Assembly: GCF_045679555.1 (NCBI RefSeq)
Contig: NC_092115.1
Span: forward strand, 36,278,728-36,342,727
DNA: 64,000 nucleotides
Reading direction: 5' to 3'
Source: Salvelinus alpinus
Taxonomy: Eukaryota; Chordata; Actinopteri; Salmoniformes; Salmonidae
Shown here: positions 43,550-55,500 of the stretch, piece after piece
How the letters are laid out: every line of letters starts with the position of its first letter
Position numbering within the stretch: the stretch's first letter is position 1
The notes under the pieces: model-generated
Seen by the model: only the letters and a program-made list of their open reading frames with translations
The model's database searches: none
Told to the model about the DNA's origin: nothing
Made by a program: the position numbers and the translations under genes

Positions 43550-45495
43550 AAATTATTTTCCTTCATTATTTCCCCTAACCCTACCATCCCTCCCCTAATT
43601 GGAGTGAACTAATGGACTACAACACTTAGGCTTCTACTTCCAGCTTATACATACTACATACATTTTATGGACACAGTATATTTTACAATAATTATCTTAT
43701 GTTTGTTTTTAGTCCCATCCTTCATCTCCACACAACCCTTCCCATCTACCTCTGAACACCATCCAGTTTTGATTTCTATTTGCTATATATTTTTACACTG
43801 TGCTGTGATGTTTCAAAAAACGTCTGAACCTTTCTATTCTGATAGGCTAATTAAAGATATATTTTTTTTGCTGTTGAGTATTATTATATTATTGATCGAT
43901 TGACTGTTACTTTTTAAATCATCCAGCAGTGCTATTTGCCGAGTTAACTCACTTTGTTTGTCAAGTTATCCAATTATTGAAATTATACATGTTTTACTTC
44001 ATTCTTCTAACCACATGCATATGTTGACTGTAATGTTGTCCATGTCAAGAATATATACAGTAGTCCAGTGTATAAGCCTATTAGTGACGTCACTGGAGAG
44101 AGCATTCCATTCCTGTTAATCAACATTTCTGCTTAGATCTTCACATCTCAGTCTGAAGTAAATTGCAATGGAAATCTTTATATATGTGGATATTCCATCT
44201 GATATACAGTATCGTGATGTCACCTGCATGTGCTCAACACAGAAGCTACTCGACTGCAAGTGATTCAACACACAGCATTTCAGTTTCAGCAAGGTGCCAA
44301 CTGCTGGGCCACAGCCAGCCAGTGAAGGAAAGCCACAACTACAGCCAGTGAAGGAAATCCAGTGGGAAGTGGTGAAGTGGTGTATGCTGAGATACGATGA
44401 AGATCTACTATATGTCCAGGCATCATCCTGAACACAGATGAAAAGCATGTCCATGTAAAGTGGATGGATCGCGTTGGATCAAACAGATTCTTCTGCCCTG
44501 CTCGTGATGACATTCACTGGTACTCGTTTATTGATGTCCTTGAAACCATTCCACCCCCACAGTCTGTGACATCCCGCCACGTAAAGATCTTGAAAGGGGT
44601 GTGGGCCAGCCTTTCAGGATGAACGGCATGAAGCAAGAGGCATGCACACACCCACCCAAAGTATCTATCTACCTGTGAGACATGCTCCATGGTTCCCCTG
44701 AGTGTCTCCATGTCCGCACACACAAAAGCACAGAGTTTACCGTTAGTGTAGCTGTGCCGTTCGTAGTGAGATTTACCCTCTCTTATAAAAATAGCGTCAG
44801 TGACTCATGCATGAGTATTCACAACATACGCGACACTGTGACATCATTCTGCGAGACCAATCATTGAGTACGACCATTTGTGACCCCACCCACCGGCTTA
44901 CTTGGTTCGAGGTCAGTACCAAATATCAAATGAGGCTGAATATCCCGCTTGGTTCCAAATAATCAAGCGGGCCATGGGCAAATGGAAATGAAATAGGAAC
45001 CGTGATATTCACGGCCCTTCATGGTCCTGCAGTGAAAATGTGCCATAAGATGACCTGTTCTGATGACCTATTCAATGTTATTGTCTGCTATGTTTTCGTT
45101 TTTTACTGGAGTTGGGCTAGTTAAACTCAGTTTAATTCAAATAGATATCTATTGTCCTCATTTTCATAGTTATATCTATGAAATACAATGTTTATAGTAA
45201 ATCTTGGAGTGAATATGAGAGTAAACAAAACCAATTTATATGGAAGCCGTATTTGTCTCTTCAACCCTGTTACCCTAGTCTCAAAACTGTTACATGCCAA
45301 TTTTGTGATAAAATGTTGGAAAGGAAATTAAATATGAATTTAATGTTTGTTGAGCTGTCTGAAATGTTTAGAGCAATCATGAGAATATAGATTTTAGTTC
45401 AAATTCTGAAGTGAAACCATACTTTGCAAAAAATGTATAAGGCCACTGACACACAAAGTATCCATTTCTGGCTTTAGTATAGCAAGAGTGTGATT
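43550..45495. other. Intergenic, one short coding relic
   Basis: This stretch is mostly AT-rich and unassigned. A 62-codon stretch at 44437-44622 (plus) reads KHVHVKWMDRVGSNRFF, then CPARDDIHWYSFIDVLETIP and PPQSVTSRHVKIL, and ends at a TGA. It has the look of a real protein fragment, with W, Y and a DDI.W pattern, perhaps from a transposon-associated gene. I do not recognise the family. Confidence 0.35.
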
Positions 45496-45497
45496 TT

Positions 45498-45852
45498 GTC
45501 ACGCCCTGACCTTAGAGAGCCTTTTTATGTCACTATTTGGTTTGGTCAGGGTGTGATTTGGGGTGGGCATTCTATGTTTTTGTTTTCTATGATTTTGTAT
45601 TTCTATGTTTTGGCCGGGTATGGTTCTCAATCAGGGACAGCTGTCTATCGTTGTCTCTGATTGGGAACCATACTTAGGTAGCCCTTTTCCCTGCTTTCAG
45701 TGTGGGAAGTTGTCTTTGTTTGTGGCACTATAGCCGTAAGCTTCACGGTTGTTTTTGTATTGTTTATTGTTTTTGTTGGCGTCATCCTAAATAAAAGGAA
45801 TATGTACGCTCACCACGCTGCGCTTTGGTCTACTTCCTTTGACGGCCGTGAC
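45498..45852 (+). repeat. Dispersed salmonid repeat with GTCACG/CGTGAC ends
   Basis: It begins GTCACGCCCTGACC and ends GACGGCCGTGAC, so there is a short inverted terminal match. It contains the internal inverted pair 'atggttctcaatcaggg' and 'tctgattgggaaccata'. The inverted relative is at 12916-13314, and a fragment starting GTCACGCCCTGACC occurs at about 52314-52440. The class is unresolved. It includes 'taaataaaaggaa', which could serve as a polyadenylation signal. Confidence 0.6.
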
Positions 45853-46173
45853 AGATTGCTGCTGATAGCCAGGTGTAGCAGTGGTAAGGATTCACTACAT
45901 GGTGCTGAAAATAAAGCTCTGCTGTTGGGACAGCTTTATGTAGGCCCTAACAGGTTGTGGGCACAGCTTGTTGCCGTTATAGTGCAATTAATGTATTGTT
46001 TAGTGTTGTGTAGTGTCGCCACTGCACAGGACGTACTGGTTGAACAAATCCACAAGGCCAGTATAAATTCCTTGTCTTGAAAATAATCAAGTTAGACTGT
46101 TGCTGGTGATTGACTGTTTATTTACTGTGTAGGGATGGAATTTATGACAATTTGTGTGTCTGTGTGTGTGCAG

Positions 46174-46876
46174 ATGCGGGGCCTGCACTTCCTCTTCTCT
46201 GTCCTCCCAGTAGAGGAGATCCTGACCAGCCTGACCTCCCTCATCAACCCTCACGTCCAGAGACTAGACACACTGGCACATCAGGAGGTAAGAACAAAGA
46301 AATGGTGCTCATACAGTGCCCTTTTTCCATACAACCACATAAAATATGTGTTGGACACAGACTTACAATACAGTAAAATGCAATGTAAATAGGTTGCATA
46401 CCTTTGTCTCTTCCCTGCCTGTTTTATCCTTCCACCCACTCTTACTGTAACCTTTTCTCCCACTGCATCTCTATATTCATTTTGTCGTGATCTACAACTC
46501 TCCTTTGCCCTTTCTGTAGCCCAGCCCCACTACTGAGCTATGTATCATCCACATCCTGGGCATGATGTCCAGTCTGTTCACTACGCTGGACATCAGCAGG
46601 CAGGACCAGGGGTCAGACGGCACCACCCCAGCCCAGGCCAGACCCAACTCTGTGAGTCTCCTCCCAACTCTGTCTTCCTCACTTTCTTTTGCCCTCTCTC
46701 TTACACTCTCCCACTTTCTCCCGTTCTCTGTCTCGGAACCTCTCTCACTACCTAGAACTATTGTCATCTTGTTGACTTTGTCTGTGCTCTGTCAGGTGGT
46801 GTTGGTCTTACAGCCGGTGTTCACATTGTCTGAGACCATCCTCAGTAAGTGGCTCAGTGACTCAGAAGTGGTGAAA
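46174..46876 (+). pseudogene. ipo13: Importin-13 (IPO13) gene fragment, three internal exons
   Basis: Importin-13 is a bidirectional beta-karyopherin that carries cargoes such as UBC9 and MAGO-Y14 into the nucleus and eIF1A out. Three exons, all phase 0, are 46174-46287 (38 aa, MRGLHFLFSVLPVEEILTSL), 46520-46651 (44 aa, with IIHILGMMSSLFTTLDISRQ) and 46796-46876 (27 aa, with ILSKWLSDSEVVK). They fit consecutive parts of the HEAT-repeat region of IPO13 with no gap, and every border is GT/AG. The exons before and after, which should encode most of the 963-residue protein, were not found in the window. Downstream is a LINE end at 46990. The frames are open, so the loss is by missing exons, not mutation. 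An active gene with very long introns is the alternative. Confidence 0.75.
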
Positions 46877-46989
46877 GTAAGTACTTTACACACTATGTGC
46901 ATGAGAATGTTACAAAACCTACTGCAGCTGTCATCCTCCACATACAACACCCGTCCTGCCAGTAACATTCTGTTAAAGGTCCCCAAAGC

Positions 46990-47530
46990 ACACTAATCCC
47001 TGGGTCACTCCTCTTTTCAGTTCGCTGTAGCTAGCGATTGGAACGAGCTGCAAAAAACACTCAAACTGGACGTTTTATCTCCATCTCTTCATTCAAAGAC
47101 TCAATCATGGACACAACTGCTTACTGACAGTTGCGGCTGCTTCGCGTGATGTATCGTTGTCTCTACCTTCTTGCCCTTTGTGCTGTTATCTGTGCCCAAT
47201 AATGTTTGTACCAAGTTTTGTGCTACTACCATGTTGTGCTGCTGCCATGTTGTGTTACTACCATGTTGTTGTCATGTTGTGTTGCTACCATGTTGTTGTC
47301 ATGTTGTGTTGCTACCATGCTGTGTTTTCATGTGTTGCTGCCATGCTATGTTGTTGTCTTAGGTTTCTCTTTATGTAGTGTTGTCTCTTGTCGTGATGTG
47401 TGTTTTGTCCTATATTATTATTTTTAATCCCAACCCCCGCAGGAGGCCTTTTGTCTTTTGGTAGGCCGTCATTGTAAATAAGAATTTGTTCTTAACTGAC
47501 TTGCCTAGTTAAATAAAGGTTAAATACAAA
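46990..47530 (+). mobile_element. LINE 3' end sharing the SINE tail
   Basis: The start 'cagttcgctgtagctagcga' with 'ttggaacgagctgcaaaaaa' is the last coding part of a salmonid LINE. It is followed by a 3' UTR containing a degenerate 'ccatgttgt' short tandem repeat at 47228-47350. The sequence ends in 'ggccgtcattgtaaataaga', 'atttgttcttaactgacttg' and 'cctagttaaataaaggttaa', the same tail as the HpaI-like SINEs here. Such tail sharing is established for salmonid SINEs and their partner LINE. Confidence 0.7.
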
Positions 47531-47539
47531 TTACAAATG

Positions 47540-48610
47540 TAAATGCGTTTGTATTTCCATCGGAATATGTACTGTACATCATAGCCACAGGAAGTAGGGG
47601 TGGGTGCTGCAGCACCCCCTGAAAAATCTGAAAAATATATATATACAATGTCAAGTATGAAAAAATTCTCATTAATTCACTAGTCCTGTGTTAGCGGACC
47701 GATATAGCCGTCTGTAGCGCAGTCAGTGCTCACCCTTGGGATTCTTGTATGTTTACGTCTTCCTGTCCCTTTGTGTGTGTCATCACCAGGCAGTTTGAGG
47801 CCAGTCTCCCCCCTGTCTGACGGAGCACTTCTCTAACGCCCCTGCTACGCTATAGCCATCGGGCGGCCGGCCTTGCCATCAGCCATTGAGAAAATGCTTC
47901 CTCTGAAATCAATGAAAGCTGCTTCACTGACCATGTTGCGCTCACGTTGTGTCACGTCCAATGGCAGCATCCAAGCTCAAGAATCACTGAGGTTCAATTC
48001 TTGATGGTTGACGTGTGTGTTCATTCTATCTTGTGAGTTGAAATAACGAGTAATAAAGTTGATTTGGGTTGCATATGGCCTCCACTAGACACCACTGGTT
48101 ATTTTACTAAGATTTATGAAGTCAATAAGCTACGAGCTAGCACAACTCTAGCTAACTAGTTACATTGACTATTTTCACAATGTAAACAAAAGCAACTTGT
48201 GTATGAGTAAGGGCAAAAATCATGACAAGTTTGCAAGCGGAGTTTGAATAAGACATCCGATTAACACTTTGCATTTATAACAGTTGGTTTAACTATATCT
48301 AATAAGTAACCAAATCATTGATGGATCAATAGATAAAATGAATGCATGGGTCTCATCTGCCTCAAAGCTGGTCGGCAACCACTCCCTCATCTGATTGGTA
48401 GTTTCCCATAAACAGTAAACCGGCATCACACTCATCACACTCCCTCATCTAATTGGTTGAGTAGATGGGCCTTCAGACATTGTGGCTGTGCGATGACCGC
48501 TAGTGATGACCGTTGGTTTGCGATAGACGCAGAGTTAAAGGCCCCCACCAGAGGCCAATGTCGCCCCTATTTAGACTTAATTCCTGTCCTATAGCAGAAG
48601 TTGTACTTTA
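47540..48610. other. Intergenic, no supported gene
   Basis: No exon or complete element was recognised. Two related phrases, 'ctccctcatctgattggt' and 'ctccctcatctaattggt', occur at about 48383 and 48439, the only local duplication seen. Confidence 0.4.
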
Positions 48611-48618
48611 GGTTCCAC

Positions 48619-50127
48619 TAGAGGTCTTCACGGGTCCAAAAAGTTGGACCTTTTCCGAAATGGATCCATGGCTTTCCCACCCGACCCGATATGCATAAAT
48701 TATCATTCTTATAACGGAGACCCATTCTGAATGGACCGGAGGACAGTCAGACCCTTTCCAAAAAGGAAAAACAGACCCAAACAGACCCATGCTGGTTTGG
48801 ATACGAGAGACACGTTCAGAGCGATATTGGCTAAATGATCCACTGTTAGGCGTCCTTAAAAACTGCCGATAATTTTTTACAATTATAATAATGTGTTTCG
48901 ATGTGCAGCATATTCAAAAGTTTATAGCCTATTGTTTTATTGGTTTTTACTTTCCTAAAACAATAATTGTCCACCTCACAGATCAGTTGTCAGAGATTTG
49001 AGCGCTAAATGCATCAGGGCATTGCATACGGCTATATGCCCAGGCATCCACTGTATGATATTCACATTTTAAAAAATGTAAAGGAAGAGAAGCTTAAGCC
49101 AGCCTAGAGAGAGCGAGAGAATGATAGCGATATTCTTTTATTTTTTTTAACCTTTATTTAACTAGGCAAGTCAGTTAAGAACATATTCTTATTTTCAATG
49201 ACGGCCTAGGAACAGTGAGTTAACTGCCTTGTTCAGGGGCAGAACAACAGATTTTTACTTTGTCAGCTCAGGGATTCTATCTTGCAACCTTCCGGTTATT
49301 AGTCCAACGCTCGCGCCATGTTCCCAACACCGACATGCATCTCTTTGTAGTTGTCAGATAGGCCACTACTGCTATACAGATATTGATGTACAGAAGGAGG
49401 CTAATTCATGAATTTTCGATCCCAATATTTAAGCATTATGTTGTTAGATTAAAGGAGTAACTCTGGCAGGCCTAAAACATTCTTCCTCAACTCAAGTTCA
49501 TCTGGCGCTAGTGCACACTGCCTTCATAGGCCTGCAGTAGTTAAGCCTAATAATAGCCATACCACCCCAAACCTTCACAAAGTTTCTTAACTTTATTGGG
49601 ATAATATCAAAAGTAAGTCAAGTCATTGTTTATAGGGAAAATACAAACAGGTTATTATATTGCGGCTTTCAATTAAGTTCTGTATATTGCCCTCTTTGGT
49701 TTTTCCTTTTCATGGTTTGAGTGCGAGTAGCCCTAGGCCTACTGGTAGTTCTATTATACTGCGGCAAACACAACATTACAGTTGGAACTTAATTTGGCCA
49801 AAGAAAATGGCTCAACAGAATTAAATAAAACACTTGTTGCATATTTAAAGAACTGGTTTGTAAATTAAATACGAAGCACAAAATTAAAAAGACAGAACAT
49901 AACTTAGCCAACAAAAATGTCTCAACAAAATGTGTTTTTTTTGTTGCATATTTAAAGGACTGGTTTAGATTATTAAATAGGCCTACAATAACACAAATAA
50001 TGATATAAAATTATAATAATAATGATAAAATAAATGATAACAGATACAAAATAAATAAATAAAAGTTTCAAAATTGTATCAAACCTCGGGTCGGATTTCA
50101 GGTCTGTTGGACCTGTGAAGACCTCTA
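48619..50127. mobile_element. hAT-like non-autonomous transposon
   Basis: The left end TAGAGGTCTTCACGGGTCCA at 48619 and the right end, whose reverse complement is TAGAGGTCTTCACAGGTCCA (ending at 50127), form an inverted repeat of about 20 bp. They are flanked by ggttccac (48611-48618) and ggtaccac (50128-50135), a 7-of-8 match. An 8-bp target duplication is the mark of the hAT superfamily. The 1.5-kb interior has no transposase frame and contains a SINE at 49135-49325. Confidence 0.7.
49135..49325 (-). mobile_element. SINE nested in the hAT-like element
   Basis: On the minus strand the head region is 'gcgagcgttggactaataac' and the body is 'tctgttgttctgcccctgaa', ending in the usual tail 'cttgcctagttaaataaagg' with 'ttaaaaaaaa'. 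It lies wholly inside 48619-50127 and so inserted after that element. Confidence 0.75.
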
Positions 50128-50859
50128 GGTACCACCTCCGAAGAATGATGCAGGCTGCTAGTAAATATTCATGAATTGGGGGTTGGAATGTTGTGGGTGA
50201 TTTCCAGCTGTCAGTGTAGCTAGCTAGCATGCTAACATTAACTAGCTAACTAATGTTATCTGTTGTTGCTACACCTTATGTAAAAGATTAGCCAGCTAGG
50301 CTATGGCTGGTTCTGGAGCTGGATTTGTCATAAGCATATAGGGAAAACTTTGCCACAGATGGATAGGGGAAACCAGTATCTTTGACTTTGCCATCTATTG
50401 TTATCTCCAAATTTTGGCATCTTCCACAAATTGTGGACTTCAATCCGCCATGGAAATAGAAAGAATAACATGAAGCTTCTGTAATATGGATAGCAGGGTT
50501 CTCTCAGCTAGGGGAAGTAAAATGATAGGCTACAATGACTTTGCTCATGATGCACGCTGCAAATTATATGTAACAACACCCTGACCTCATCGGACACGAA
50601 ATGAAACATCAATACTTGATGTAACAGCACAAAATAGATAAACAAGTTAGTGGAATTTTCTTTCGCAGGTGCCTTTTCATTATGGTAGAGATACTAGTGA
50701 TTTCTAGCTGTACCAATCAAAGCAGTGGAGAGTGGTCAAAGCCTGAGACGGATGAGAAAGCGAGACACCCCACTCGCTTTATTTTTTCTGGTTCAATGAA
50801 AGTCATTGAACAAAGTAGACCTGACCCAGCTGCTATTGCATTTGTGTCTATGGGAGACC

Positions 50860-51080
50860 ACCCCGAGTGGCGCAGCGGTCTAGGCTCTGCATCTCAGTGC
50901 TAGAGGCGTCACTACAGACCCCCTGGTTTGAATCCAGGCTGTATCAAAACTGGCTGTGATTGGAAGTATCATAGGGCGGAGCACAATTGGCCCAACGTCG
51001 TCAGGGTTTGGCCGGGGTAGGCCGTCATTGTAAATAATAATTTGTTCTTAACTGACTTGCCTAGTTACATAAAAAGTAGA
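50860..51080 (+). mobile_element. HpaI-like SINE
   Basis: The head 'accccgagtggcgcagcggt' is followed by 'ctctgcatctcagtgctaga', 'ggtttgaatccaggctgtat', 'gtaggccgtcattgtaaata' and the tail 'tgacttgcctagttacataa'. It is full length, in plus orientation. Confidence 0.85.
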
Positions 51081-52310
51081 CTGAACCAAGATTTTTTTTC
51101 AATGGTAAACGGCCTGAGTGAACTATCTTCATTTATCCATCATCTTTGCTGTAGCCAAATATTATCTATAATATTGCTCAGCTTTTACCTTTGCAGGTGT
51201 TTCTGATTAATAAACCGTGCCATGCTGGTGGGTGGTACCATTCAAATAAACCCAGCCATAAATGAAATATAGCAAAAAAAACACATCATTGGCACAAATT
51301 TGCATGAGGCGGGAAGTTCGGTTTTGTCACTTCAAGCCCAAATATATCATACTTTGACTAAAACGATGACTTATTGACTTACATCATTGTGCAACATCAT
51401 GGGTAAGCTCTGGCCATCGTCTTTCAGCTTGAAAATTGGATTTCTACTGGTGTGGGCGTTTAATAAAGACGAGTTTTAAAACCAAAGAGTACAGTTTAGA
51501 AACTCTGTGGTTTAAGCGCTGCTCAACGGCCAGGTGGCGTATGTCATGAGCAATCGTTCCTGAGAAGAAAAATGGGAATGCAGCCACAGTTTAACTTTAG
51601 GCTATTGCACAAAATAACCATCATAATGATAGGAGTAGTAGTAGGAGTAGTAGGCTTTATCGGTTTCTCGCAGTCATAGATTGAATTGTACACCAATTTA
51701 CAACATCAATTATATATAATTATCAAATAGTAAAATCCTAAACTAGCAAAACACTTAATATAATACCATGTTAAAATATGCAATACAAAACAACAATACT
51801 ACAACACCAATGTTTGTGTGGCAGCTTTAGAAAATACATCTTTAGAGTTCTTAGAAGGCATTCTCGGGCCCCTGGGCTATATGGTGTGTGCATTGATCAG
51901 TTTAGTGAAGTATGGAATGAGAGAGTTCTTATAGCGGTCTGTGTGTATCATGTGAGTGTTCAGTTTGTGGCTGTTGCGAGTTTCCTGTCCCAGTCTCCAG
52001 ACTGGGAGTTCTGCAGGAATTTAGCAAATGTCAGGCAGATATTCTCCAGTCTCCTCTCCAAGTACATGCTAAAGGTTTCGAGGGCTTTCCGGTAGCTGTT
52101 GTACAACCAGAATTATTCTGCATGCTCTCTAGCCCCCAGCAAGGTTATTAAAGCTTTGTGATTCAATATTTGTTTATTTGAAATTCAGTTTAGTTTCAGT
52201 TCGTTTTCAGATTTTATTTACTAGTTTTTATTTTGTTTCAGCTTTAGAGTTAGGGACAGAATGTACCTTACCTGTGGGAGGCTTGGAGCCACTTATGTGT
52301 TGTAGGCCTA
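51080..52310. other. Intergenic, no supported gene
   Basis: A 105-codon plus-strand frame at 51778-52095 is the longest but has no recognisable domain. It resembles repeat-derived sequence more than an exon series. Confidence 0.35.
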
Positions 52311-52313
52311 TAG

Positions 52314-53820
52314 TGTCACGCCCTGACCATAGAGAGCCTTTGTTTCTCTATGGTATAGTAGGTCAGGGCGTGACTGGGGGGTATTCTAGTTTATATTTTC
52401 TATGTGGGGTTCTAGTTTAGTATTTCTATGTTGGTGATTTGTATGATGTGGGGTGTATCACTTCTTGCCACTGGGGGCCAGTAATACATAAGGTGATGGC
52501 CCAGGACCATAGACTTGGATAGACATAACATCTCTGTATCTGTGTCATGATGGCGTCTGTGATAGGATGTGCAGCGCCATTGAGGCCATCTCCATCTTCA
52601 AATAGTACATTTTCTTCTTCACAAGTAAAATTCATTGTCTGATCCCTCCTGATGATCCGGCTGTCACGACTCCAACCGGGTCATCATCGGGAAGGATCAG
52701 CCAATGAAGTAAGGAAGTCCCGCCCAGGTGACTAAATCAAAATGGTGAAAGTCCTCAATGGTGCTGCCCATGCTAACACAGGCCTTTGGCCACTAGAGGA
52801 CTCCATACAACTCCATGGCCAGGACATACTGTAGGTTTGGTTAGGTTCAAATTATAAATGAATGTGACTTGGATTTAAAAGGATAAGCACCTAGACTGGT
52901 GCAAGAAATATGGTGGAAGGAAATTGTTTACGCAAATCCAATGCTTTTTTAACTACAGTAGGAGATGTAAGAAGAATCAAGTTCCTTTACCTTTATCTGA
53001 CGGAAGGGGAAATAAACAAATGAAGTCATGGCACATTTGACATGTTATGTTTATGTAACATTAAATATGTATCACTGACTAACCCCTTCAAATAGGGTTA
53101 ATAAAAACAGCTGCAACAACAGCAAAAAGAAGCAATACAACACTTCTTCACAAATCTATCAGTTTACAGCCAATTTAACTTGTCCCATGCTTCATAAACA
53201 ACAGGTGTAGACCAACAGTGAAATGCCTACTTATAGGTCCTTGCCAACAATGCAGAGAAAAAAGGAGAAATAATAGAAAAATAATAACACAAGGAATAAA
53301 TACACAATGAGTAACGATAACTTAGCTGTATACACAGGATACCAGTACCAAGTCGATGTGCATGGGGTACAAGGTAATGGGGTACAAGGTAATTGTACCC
53401 CTTTTGTACAAAAGTTGATCTATTCTGTTGGTCAACTTGTTATTCTGTGCAAGACAAAATATTGCAAACATAGTCTGGGACAGGTGTGGGACACGATAGA
53501 TTAAAATTAATACAACCTCTAGCATCAATTTTTTTTTTTAAAAGCAATGAGGCTGATTGAACAGAGAATGTTTAGCTTAAAATATTAGGCTATTTCTTCA
53601 CATTATAAGCCCAGCAATGCATACACGGCAGTAAGTGCAAATGTTTCAAAATGCAATCAATTAGTGGGAAAACACCCTTTTTAAAAGTGACCACAAATGC
53701 GATTATGCATGTAATGCTTTATTATAAAGGTTCATTTTTATGATGAAAATCTTCTCCCACCCTGAAACTCATGCGCAGCCTATTTATGCCAGTTGGCTCT
53801 ACACCGGATGAAAAGCGGAT
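52314..53820. other. Repeat fragment, then unassigned sequence
   Basis: The first about 125 bp are a truncated copy of the GTCACG repeat, here with an extra inverted pair ('gtcacgccctgacc' and 'ggtcagggcgtgac', 52315-52375) that can form a perfect short hairpin. The rest shows no recognised gene. A small tandem repeat 'gtacaaggtaatggg' occurs at 53365-53395. Confidence 0.45.
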
Positions 53821-54300
53821 TCATGTGCTTAATTTAAAGATTTTTTTTGGGACACTTTTCCCGTGGTTCATTTTCATGCCAGCCAGGTAGGCTATACTCT
53901 TGTTGTAAAGAGAAGCAATGTGCTTAATATTCGGAAAATTGAGAAAAAAATATAGTCGGCCTAGCCTATAGAAAGGTGATGGGAGCCTCCTCTTTTTTAT
54001 TAGAGGCCATAAAACCTTTTTTTCTCGCTCTATTGCATAGCCTGTAGAAATGTTGCGCAACATGACCTCATGGGCTCTCACGAAGTGTTTCAATATATTT
54101 TCGATGACATTTGCATTGATGTCAGAGTGATTAGAAGGACAATAGAGTGTTGAGTACCAGGCAGTTAGCAAGTTTGGTAGGCTACTAATGACCATCAGCA
54201 GCATCGGCGCTTGGAGAAGCTTAGTTACCGTGACTAAATGGTCATGTGGAATTTGACTGCTGTCATGACTCGTGACCGCCGGTGTGGCAGTAATACAGGC
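53821..54300. repeat. Dispersed salmonid repeat
   Basis: The block containing 'ttgcgcaacatgacctcatg', 'tttcgatgacatttgcattg', 'taccaggcagttagcaagtt' and 'catgactcgtgaccgccggt' reads like a known high-copy salmonid sequence. The 127-codon minus frame across it is not protein-like. No termini could be defined. Confidence 0.4.
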
Positions 54301-54429
54301 ACCTTAACAGCCCAGGTTCAGAGCCAACATGGCCTACACCGCTTGTCGTCATCTGATTAGCCAAATTATAATGATCACAAAAATATTTATTAGGAGTCTG
54401 ATGGAACCAGACACTCATGTCAATGTCAA

Positions 54430-54449
54430 CCCCCCCCCCCCCCCCCCCC
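54430..54449 (+). repeat. C homopolymer (20 bases)
   Basis: This uninterrupted C run is probably length-polymorphic. It is the longest of three G/C homopolymers in the window (others at 6583 and 10793). Confidence 0.85.
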
Positions 54450-55029
54450 TTGTGCGTAGCCCCACCCACACTGCCTGATGTATCCAAACCAACACCACCC
54501 TTATGACCATCACAGAAGGGTATGGTCAAGATGTATTGACAAGATGGTTGATCTATTGTATATCTATTGTAGATCTATTGTATTGACAAGATGGTTGAGT
54601 TACCAGGTGGAACCATTCTAGCCAATGAGAGGGCAGAACAAAAGGCACAACTCTGATATAAAGATGAGGGGTGTTAAATATGTGATGTCGTCAACCGCCT
54701 GAATTCAATGGCGAAAGTATTTCAAATTCATCGACCTCATGAATATGCATAACCCGCCTTGAATTTCAACGTGGACAACTCCAATATAAAGTGTTTTTTC
54801 TCAAAGTTGCCGGGATGTCACGTGCATCACGCTTATATCAGTACCATCGTAACAACCAAAGCATTAAGAAACTTCAGTTAGATGAAATTGACTAAATTTG
54901 ACAGTCTCTCATTGCCCCCCATACAAAAACTCTTCACATGCTTAAAAATTAATGATCTAAAATACAAGGGTCAACTCAGATAGCCAATGTAGCCATTTTG
55001 TTAGCTATTTAGCAATCGTATGGCATTGG

Positions 55030-55500
55030 GATAGAAGCTGTTCAGGAACCTTTTGATGTCAGACCGGTGCTGCTTGCTGTTACCGCTTGCCGTGAGGAAG
55101 CAGAGAGAACAGTCTATGGCTTGGGTGGCTGGAGTCTTTAAAGATTTGCCGGGCCTTCCTTTCACACTGTCTTATATAGATGGCAGGGATCTCATCCGCA
55201 GTGATGTACTGTCCGCACCACCATCTGCAGGGCCATGGGATCGAGGGCGGTGCTGTTGCTATAACAAGCAGTGATGTAGCCAGTCAAGATGCTCTCAATG
55301 GTACAGCTGTAGAACTTTTTGAGGATTTGAGGGCCCATTCCAAAGCTTTTCAACCTCCTAAGGGGGAAGAGGTGCTGTCGTGCCTTCTTCACGACTGTGC
55401 TCGTGTGTGTGGACCATTTTAAGTCCTTAGTGATTTGGAGTCTGAGGAACTTGAAGTCACTGCCCTCCCTGTAGGCTGTGATTAGGCCTACCACCGCCGT
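55030..55500 (-). mobile_element. LINE (L2/CR1-type) reverse-transcriptase C-terminal fragment
   Basis: The minus-strand frame from 55494 reads FKFLRLQITKDLKWSTHTST and then FYSCTIESILTGYITACYSN, the end of a non-LTR reverse transcriptase. The same motifs are seen at 57793-58359. It ends around 55192 in this frame and continues degenerately. It is 5'-truncated and mutated. Confidence 0.75.

Noticed and set aside
45700-46080. 126-codon frame with a hydrophobic N-terminus
   Set aside because: The first half is the GTCACG dispersed repeat, which occurs elsewhere in the window. There is no domain and no splice-consistent extension.
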